A stretch of DNA of 8,368 bases from Zoogloeaceae bacterium (GTDB taxonomy: Bacteria; Pseudomonadota; Gammaproteobacteria; Burkholderiales; Rhodocyclaceae), in NCBI GenBank assembly GCA_031290535.1, contig JAITNI010000046.1:1-8368 (forward strand). Reading direction: 5' to 3'. The notes under the pieces are model-generated. The model was given only the letters and a program-made list of their open reading frames with translations. It was not told the origin of the DNA and ran no database searches. The translations under genes and the position numbers were made by a program. Each line of letters opens with the position of its first letter. Within the stretch, counting starts at the first letter, position 1. This document shows positions 7,049-8,368 of this stretch, piece by piece.

Positions 7049-8247
7049 ATTCATTTTCAGGAACGCCGGACCTACAGGCGCTGGCGCAGGAAACCCTGGG
7101 CGTGCGCGCCGGACAGGAGCGCAGCCAGTTCGGCGAACACGCGGAAGCCCTGTATCTGACTTCCAGCTTTGTGTTTGACAACGCCGCGCAGGCCGCCGCC
7201 CGTTTTTCCGGCGAGGAAGAGGGTAATGTCTATTCGCGCTTTTCCAATCCCACGGTGAGCATGTTTCAGGCGCGTCTGGCGGCCCTCGAAGGCGCGGAAG
7301 ACTGCATCGCCACGGCCAGCGGCATGTCCGCCATCATGGCCCTGTGCCTCGCGCATCTCAAGGCGGGCGATCATCTTGTCGCCTCCAACAGCCTGTTCGG
7401 CGCGACTTTGCAACTTTTCAACAACATCCTCTCCCGCTGCGGCATCACGACGACGGTGGTCTCGCTTACCGACCCGGCGGCGTGGGAAGCGGCCATCCGT
7501 CCCGGCCAGACCCGCCTGTTCTTTCTGGAAACGCCCTCCAACCCCCTGACCCAGATTGCCGACATTCGCCTGCTGGCCGACATCGCCCACCGGCACGATA
7601 TTCTTGTCGCTGTGGATAACTGTTTTTGCACGCCCATCCTGCAACATCCCCTGCAACTGGGCGCGGATCTGGTTATGCACTCGGCCACCAAATATCTGGA
7701 CGGTCAGGGTCGGGTGCTGGGCGGCGCGGTCTGCGGCTCCCGCAAACTGACGGAAGAAGTTTTCAAATACCTGCGTACCGCCGGCCCCGCCCTGTCGCCC
7801 TTCAACGCCTGGGTGCTCGTAAAGGGGCTGGAAACCCTGAAACTGCGTATCGAGGCGCAATCCGCCAACGCGCTGGCGCTGGCAACCTGGCTGGAAGCGC
7901 ACCCCAAGGTGGCGCGGGTGTACTATCCCGGCCTTGCCTCGCATCCACAACACGATCTGGCTCTGCGCCAGCAAAAATCTGGTGGCGCGATTGTCAGTTT
8001 TGAGGTGAAGGGGGGAAGGGCAGACGCCTGGCAAGTGGTGGATGCCTGCCGCTTGCTCTCCATCACCGGCAATCTGGGCGACGTCAAAACCACCATCACT
8101 CACCCCTCCAGCACCACGCATGGCCGCCTTACCCCCGAAGCCCGCGCCGCCTCCGGCCTGTCGGAAAGCCTGATTCGCGTCGCCGTCGGGCTGGAAGGTC
8201 AGGAGGATATCCGGCGCGATCTGGAGCGGGGGCTGTCGGCCTGTTGA
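7045..8247 (+). CDS. metZ: O-succinylhomoserine sulfhydrylase (PLP-dependent)
   Basis: Makes homocysteine directly from an acylated homoserine and sulfide, a one-step route to methionine in place of the MetB/MetC pair. The 400-residue product belongs to the Cys/Met-metabolism fold-type I PLP family. Visible landmarks are the phosphate-binding [10 protein letters not shown] (Y63, R65), ATASGMSA near residue 92, the pyridine-binding D191 in VAVDNCF, the Schiff-base lysine K216 in HSATKYLDG, and the C-terminal [15 protein letters not shown]. MetZ is preferred over MetB, MetC or MetY because of the location right after purF, as in Pseudomonas and betaproteobacteria, and because of the length; the sequence alone does not prove the acyl group (succinyl versus acetyl). 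The ATG overlaps the purF stop, with AGGA 9 bases upstream. It is the last gene of the operon. Confidence 0.93.
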   Translation: MNSFSGTPDLQALAQETLGVRAGQERSQFGEHAEALYLTSSFVFDNAAQAAARFSGEEEGNVYSRFSNPTVSMFQARLAALEGAEDCIATASGMSAIMALCLAHLKAGDHLVASNSLFGATLQLFNNILSRCGITTTVVSLTDPAAWEAAIRPGQTRLFFLETPSNPLTQIADIRLLADIAHRHDILVAVDNCFCTPILQHPLQLGADLVMHSATKYLDGQGRVLGGAVCGSRKLTEEVFKYLRTAGPALSPFNAWVLVKGLETLKLRIEAQSANALALATWLEAHPKVARVYYPGLASHPQHDLALRQQKSGGAIVSFEVKGGRADAWQVVDACRLLSITGNLGDVKTTITHPSSTTHGRLTPEARAASGLSESLIRVAVGLEGQEDIRRDLERGLSAC

Positions 8248-8277
8248 ATATGAATCCTAAATTATAGTCATTCCCGT

Positions 8278-8322
8278 AAATAATCAAACGCCTGCGCGCT
8301 GAGGAAGCGTCGGATTATTTTT
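8278..8322 (+). terminator. Probable intrinsic terminator after metZ
   Basis: AAATAATC (8278-8285) pairs with GATTATTT (8313-8320) over 8 bp. After a 2x2 internal loop, ACGC (8288-8291) pairs with GCGT (8307-8310). The outer stem is AT-rich and its 3' arm merges into a run of five T's (8318-8322). It starts 31 bases after the metZ stop, as expected for the end of the folC-metZ operon. The weak outer stem makes the call less than certain. Confidence 0.55.
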
Positions 8323-8368
8323 GAGAGCGGTTATAAGCTCTGAAGAGCATAGATTTCTGCTGATGCAG
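8323..8368. other. Right-edge non-coding sequence
   Basis: No start codon with a ribosome-binding site and no recognisable RNA gene is visible in these last bases. A small GCTC-TGAA-GAGC hairpin lies at 8337-8348 and is too short to interpret. It may be the upstream region of a gene outside the window. Confidence 0.3.

Noticed and set aside
1..8368. A mobile element, CRISPR array, defence system or other new protein system
   Set aside because: Nearly all bases are assigned to core genes in conserved order. There are no long direct or terminal repeats, spacer-like arrays or unassigned ORFs large enough to hold such a system.

Overview
The window looks like ordinary bacterial chromosome, most likely from a betaproteobacterium or a close gammaproteobacterial relative. 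The evidence is the gene order (rpsO-pnp on one side, folC-dedD-cvpA-purF-metZ on the other), the close match of the PNPase and S15 proteins to proteobacterial forms, the GC-rich composition, and a tRNA-Arg that encodes its own CCA. I see no transposase, integrase, phage gene, CRISPR array or defence/toxin module, and no composition break. No undescribed protein system is visible. The less obvious content is RNA-level structure in the non-coding gaps.

Layout. Bases 1-2740 are read on the minus strand, in transcription order tRNA-Arg(ACG), rpsO (ribosomal protein S15) and pnp (polynucleotide phosphorylase), with pnp running off the left edge. A near-consensus sigma70-type promoter with a GC-rich discriminator sits directly upstream of the tRNA. 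A perfect palindrome lies between the tRNA and rpsO. The rpsO leader can be folded as an H-type pseudoknot ending one base before the start codon. The 159-base rpsO-pnp gap holds three hairpins, one followed by five U's like an intrinsic terminator.

Bases 2880-8247 are read on the plus strand, divergently: folC, dedD-like SPOR protein, cvpA, purF, metZ. They form one tightly packed operon: 4-base ATGA overlap, 1-base TAATG overlap, 13-base gap, then a second 4-base ATGA overlap. A U-tailed hairpin follows metZ, and the last ~45 bases hold no gene.

How the genes work together. The minus-strand block is translation and RNA turnover: a tRNA, a 30S protein and the 3'-5' exoribonuclease. S15 and PNPase autoregulate in the model species, which fits the structured leaders seen here. 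The plus-strand block joins folate polyglutamylation (FolC), the first committed step of purine synthesis (PurF) and homocysteine formation for methionine (MetZ), three activities linked through one-carbon metabolism, plus two envelope proteins (DedD-like and CvpA). accD, which usually precedes folC in proteobacteria, is not upstream of it here; the folC operon abuts the tRNA-Arg/rpsO/pnp block instead.
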